Assembly: GCA_027044735.1 (NCBI GenBank)
Contig: JALUBW010000123.1
Location: 1-8,780 of the forward strand
Length of the DNA: 8,780 bases
Direction of reading: 5' to 3'
From: Anaerolineales bacterium
GTDB taxonomy: Bacteria; Chloroflexota; Anaerolineae; Anaerolineales; DRMV01
The notes beneath the pieces are model-generated. The model did no database searches and was not told the DNA's origin. It saw only the letters and a list, made by a program, of their open reading frames with translations. The position numbers and the translations under genes are program-made. Below are positions 6,499 to 8,780 of the stretch, piece by piece; within the stretch, counting starts at the first letter, position 1, and every line of letters starts with the position of its first letter.

Positions 6499-8051
6499 CC
6501 AAAAAGCCGAACCCCAAAATTGAAAAATTGCGCCGCTTGAAAGAGCAAGCCCGACTCGGAGGCGGCATAAAGCGTATTGAAGCCCGCCACAAGCAGGGGA
6601 AATTGACCGCACGCGAGCGCATTGATTTGCTCTTAGACCCCGGTTCGTTCCGCGAAATCGGCATGTTCGTCACCCACCGCGCCACCGAGTTTGGCATGCC
6701 CGAAAAGCGCTACCTTGGCGACGGCGTGGTCACCGGTTGGGGAACGATTGACGGGCGCTTGGTGTACGTTTTTTCGCAGGATTTCACGGTGATGGGCGGC
6801 AGCCTTGGCGAAGCCCATGCCCACAAAATCATCAAAATTCTGGATATGGCGCTCAAAAACGGCGCTCCGGTAATCGGGCTGAACGACTCAGGCGGGGCGC
6901 GCATCCAAGAAGGCGTGGATTCGCTCGGCGGCTATGCGGAAATTTTCTTGCGCAACACCCTCGCCTCGGGCGTGATTCCTCAAATCAGCGTGATAATGGG
7001 ACCTGCCGCGGGCGGCGCGGTCTATTCCCCCGCCATTACCGATTTCATCTTCATGGTGCGGCATTCCTCGTATATGTTCGTGACCGGCCCGCAGGTGGTA
7101 AAAGCGGTTACGCACGAGGATGTTTCGTTTGAAGACCTCGGCGGCGCAGACGTCCACGCCACAAAATCGGGCGTGGCGCATTGGGTCGGCGATTCTGAGG
7201 CGGAAACGCTGATGGCGGTGCGGCGCTTGCTTTCGTACTTGCCGCAGAACAACATGGAAGACCCGCCGGTTGTGGAAACTGGGGATGACCCGCTCCGCTC
7301 GGATGAAGAATTGGATTACATTGTGCCTGACGACCCCAGCAAGCCATACGACATCAAAGAAGTAATCCACCGCGTGGTTGATAACGGCGAATTTTACGAA
7401 ATTCACGAGCAGTTTGCGCCCAACATAGTGGTTGGATTTGCGCGCTTGGGCGGGCGCACGGTGGGCATCATCGCCAATCAGCCAGCGGTGCTCGCGGGTG
7501 TGTTGGACATCAACGCCTCCACCAAAGCGGCGCGCTTCATCCGCTTCTGCGACGCATTCAACATCCCTCTGGTCACTTTTGAGGATGTGCCCGGCTTCAT
7601 GCCCGGCACGGTGCAAGAGCACGGCGGCATTATCCGCGCCGGCGCAAAATTGCTCTACGCCTACGCCGAGGCGACCGTGCCGAAGTTGACCGTGGTGACG
7701 CGCAAAGCCTACGGCGGCGCTTATGACGTGATGAGCAGCAAGCACCTGCGCGGCGACTTCAACGTCGCTTGGCCGAGCGCCGAGTTGGCGGTGATGGGCC
7801 CCGACGGCGCGGTCAACATCATCTTCCGCCGTGAACTCGCCGAAGCCGAAGACCCCGTGGCGCGCAAAGCCGAACTGGTGGCCGAATACCGCGAAAAATT
7901 TGCGAACCCGTACATCGCCGCGGCGCGCGGCTACTTGGACGACGTGATTGAACCGCACGAAACCCGCCCGCGCTTGATAAACGCTTTGGAAATGCTACAA
8001 AACAAACGCGACTCCAACCCACCCAAAAAACACGGCAACATACCGCTGTGA
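6495..8051 (+). CDS. pccB: Acyl-CoA carboxylase carboxyltransferase (beta) subunit, propionyl-CoA type
   Basis: This subunit moves the carboxyl group from biotin to an acyl-CoA, most likely propionyl-CoA to give methylmalonyl-CoA. The 518-residue length is normal. Two crotonase-like halves are visible. The N-terminal half has [12 protein letters not shown] (72-83), [11 protein letters not shown] (131-141) with oxyanion-hole glycines, and [12 protein letters not shown] (169-180). The C-terminal half has [12 protein letters not shown] (328-339), DVPGFMPG (364-371), [16 protein letters not shown] (403-418) and [11 protein letters not shown] (425-435). The protein ends in KKHGNIPL, the tail shared by PccB and methylmalonyl-CoA carboxyltransferases. 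The [12 protein letters not shown] segment and this tail closely match what I recall of human PCCB. Asp411 there would fit propionyl preference, but I have not aligned it. Methylmalonyl-CoA decarboxylase alpha (MmdA) or a methylcrotonyl/geranyl-CoA carboxylase are alternatives. The biotin carboxylase and carrier partners must be encoded elsewhere. Its start overlaps the membrane-protein stop. Confidence 0.9.
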   Translation: MTKKPNPKIEKLRRLKEQARLGGGIKRIEARHKQGKLTARERIDLLLDPGSFREIGMFVTHRATEFGMPEKRYLGDGVVTGWGTIDGRLVYVFSQDFTVMGGSLGEAHAHKIIKILDMALKNGAPVIGLNDSGGARIQEGVDSLGGYAEIFLRNTLASGVIPQISVIMGPAAGGAVYSPAITDFIFMVRHSSYMFVTGPQVVKAVTHEDVSFEDLGGADVHATKSGVAHWVGDSEAETLMAVRRLLSYLPQNNMEDPPVVETGDDPLRSDEELDYIVPDDPSKPYDIKEVIHRVVDNGEFYEIHEQFAPNIVVGFARLGGRTVGIIANQPAVLAGVLDINASTKAARFIRFCDAFNIPLVTFEDVPGFMPGTVQEHGGIIRAGAKLLYAYAEATVPKLTVVTRKAYGGAYDVMSSKHLRGDFNVAWPSAELAVMGPDGAVNIIFRRELAEAEDPVARKAELVAEYREKFANPYIAAARGYLDDVIEPHETRPRLINALEMLQNKRDSNPPKKHGNIPL

Positions 8052-8086
8052 TTCGGTGGCGCAGACCAAGCCGATTAAGAAGAAAA

Positions 8087-8308
8087 ACGCAGATAAGAAA
8101 ACCACAGAAGACACAGAAATTTACAGAAAACACAGAAACTTTTTCTTTGCGTCTTTGCATTTCTCTGCGTCTTTGCGTCGCTCTCTCTGCGTCTCTGCGT
8201 TACCCTTGGCGGCCTTTGCTCCCTTGGCGTCCTTGGCGTTAACCTCTTGGCGCTCTCTGTGCCTCTGCTTTCTCCGCGTCTTTGCATAAATCTTGGCGTC
8301 CTCTGCGT
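8087..8308 (+). repeat. Degenerate 8-9-bp repeat array with polarity switch (gap 8052-8315)
   Basis: The gap from the carboxyltransferase stop to the next ATG holds no gene. The left half (8087-8138) has + strand units like ACGCAGAT (8087-8094), CACAGAAG (8103-8110), ACACAGAA (8111-8118), TACAGAAA (8122-8129) and ACACAGAA (8130-8137). After a T-run (8140-8144) the right half carries the inverted form. CTTTGCGT is at 8145-8152 and 8171-8178. CTCTGCGT is at 8163-8170, 8185-8192, 8193-8200 and 8301-8308. CTTGGCGT is at 8223-8230, 8232-8239 and 8292-8299. Read on the - strand the right half is ACGCAGAG/ACGCAAAG/ACGCCAAG. The array stops 7 nt before the hydrolase ATG. No strong intrinsic terminator was seen in it: the AGAAA/TTTCT arms at 8134-8146 are only 5 bp. 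Confidence 0.85.
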
Positions 8309-8315
8309 CCACCAA

Positions 8316-8780
8316 ATGTTTCTCACCCTGCACGGCCACCGCTTGTTTGTCCAAACCGAAGGGGAGGGCTTTCCGGTGGTGCTGTTGCACCACGGGCTGG
8401 GGAGTAGCGCCGCTTGGCGCAGGCAAATTCCGGCGCTGGTAGGAGCAGGCTACCGTGTGATTGCTTACGACCGCTGGGGCTACGGGCGGTCGGAGGCGCG
8501 CGACCGCCTGCACGTCCCCGACTTTGCGCCCGATGTTGACGACCTGCAAGCACTGCTTGAGCACTTTGGCATTGAGCAAGCGGCGCTGGTCGGGCACAGC
8601 GACGGCGGCACAATCGCCCTTTACTGCGCGGCGCAATGCAAGCGCCGCGTTGCCGCGCTGATAACCCTCGCCGCCCATGTCTACGTTGAACCCAAAATGC
8701 ATGTTGGCATGGAAGCCCTGCTGAGGGAATACGAGCAGTCGGAGAAATTCCGCGCGGCTCTCAACCGCGTGCACGGCGGG
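8316..8780 (+). CDS. Alpha/beta hydrolase, 3' partial
   Basis: The frame is open from ATG 8316 to the window edge (155 residues), with no stop. The N-terminal half of an alpha/beta-hydrolase fold is clear: LLHHGLG (23-29) as the oxyanion-hole loop, IAYDRWGYGRSE (49-60), and the nucleophile elbow GHSDGG (93-98) with Ser95. The acid and His of the triad lie beyond the window. Likely activities are esterase, lipase, lactonase or C-C hydrolase; the substrate cannot be told from this part. No SD sequence is visible: the 20 nt before the ATG belong to the repeat array. The gene may be leaderless, weakly translated, or start elsewhere. No better in-frame start is obvious, since the conserved fold begins within a few residues of this Met. 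Whether it belongs to the upstream operon is unclear because of the 264-nt gap. Confidence 0.88.
   Translation, partial: MFLTLHGHRLFVQTEGEGFPVVLLHHGLGSSAAWRRQIPALVGAGYRVIAYDRWGYGRSEARDRLHVPDFAPDVDDLQALLEHFGIEQAALVGHSDGGTIALYCAAQCKRRVAALITLAAHVYVEPKMHVGMEALLREYEQSEKFRAALNRVHGG

Noticed and set aside
6888..7958. Long - strand reading frame (356 codons) inside the carboxyltransferase gene
   Set aside because: It lies wholly antisense to a gene with complete family motifs, and its His/Val/Ala-rich translation is typical of such shadows.
8134..8146. Intrinsic terminator after the carboxyltransferase
   Set aside because: The AGAAA/TTTCT arms are 5 bp and AT-rich with a 3-nt loop and no clean T-run after the stem, so the structure would be too weak.
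8285..8290. CATAAA as a -10 box for the hydrolase
   Set aside because: It matches only 4 of 6 positions and no -35 hexamer lies upstream. It is embedded in the repeat array.
8121..8774. - strand reading frame (217 codons) over the repeat gap and the hydrolase gene
   Set aside because: Its C-terminal part is the translated repeat (NAKDAKGAKAAKG-like) and the rest is antisense to the hydrolase. Such low-complexity translations are common false genes.

Overview
The window looks like bacterial chromosome, with G+C by eye in the high 50s and genes packed on one strand. Every gene I can support reads on the + strand, with Shine-Dalgarno (SD) sites of the GGAGG type. My best guess at the host is a Chloroflexota bacterium, probably Anaerolineae-like. 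That rests on the Pro/Thr-rich surface lipoprotein, the mix of core and acyl-CoA genes, and gaps filled with short tandem repeats. No rRNA or marker phylogeny is present, so this is inference only.

Region 1 (3-3550) is a tight probable operon. It holds the ribosome-assembly GTPase der (5' end cut by the window edge by at most a few codons), deoxyribose-phosphate aldolase deoC with an unusual ~64-residue N-terminal extension, signal peptidase I lepB, and an exported PT-rich, membrane-anchored protein. Gaps are 13, 10 and 33 nt.

Region 2 (3551-3699) separates this unit from the next. It contains three 8-bp repeats, a long C-rich and G-poor stretch that could act as a Rho loading site, and a consensus extended -10 promoter at 3644-3652.

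Region 3 (3700-8051) is an acyl-CoA catabolic cluster. An acyl-CoA dehydrogenase is followed by a gap made almost wholly of two tandem arrays (7-bp x7 and 15-bp x6). Next comes a zinc-type medium-chain dehydrogenase/reductase, a four-helix membrane protein of unknown function, and a propionyl-CoA-carboxylase-type carboxyltransferase whose start codon overlaps the previous stop (ATGA). The three recognisable enzymes fit branched-chain amino acid, odd-chain fatty acid or propionate metabolism. No biotin carboxylase or biotin carrier subunit is in the window.

Region 4 (8052-8780) is a repeat-filled gap with an inversion of unit polarity near 8140, running to 3 nt before the start of an alpha/beta hydrolase that leaves the window.

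No CRISPR, transposase, tRNA, rRNA or phage gene was seen. The two points most worth following are (a) the DeoC N-terminus, which resembles a bacterial-microcompartment encapsulation peptide, and (b) four different short-repeat arrays that sit only in the gaps between probable transcription units, two of which run up to a start codon.
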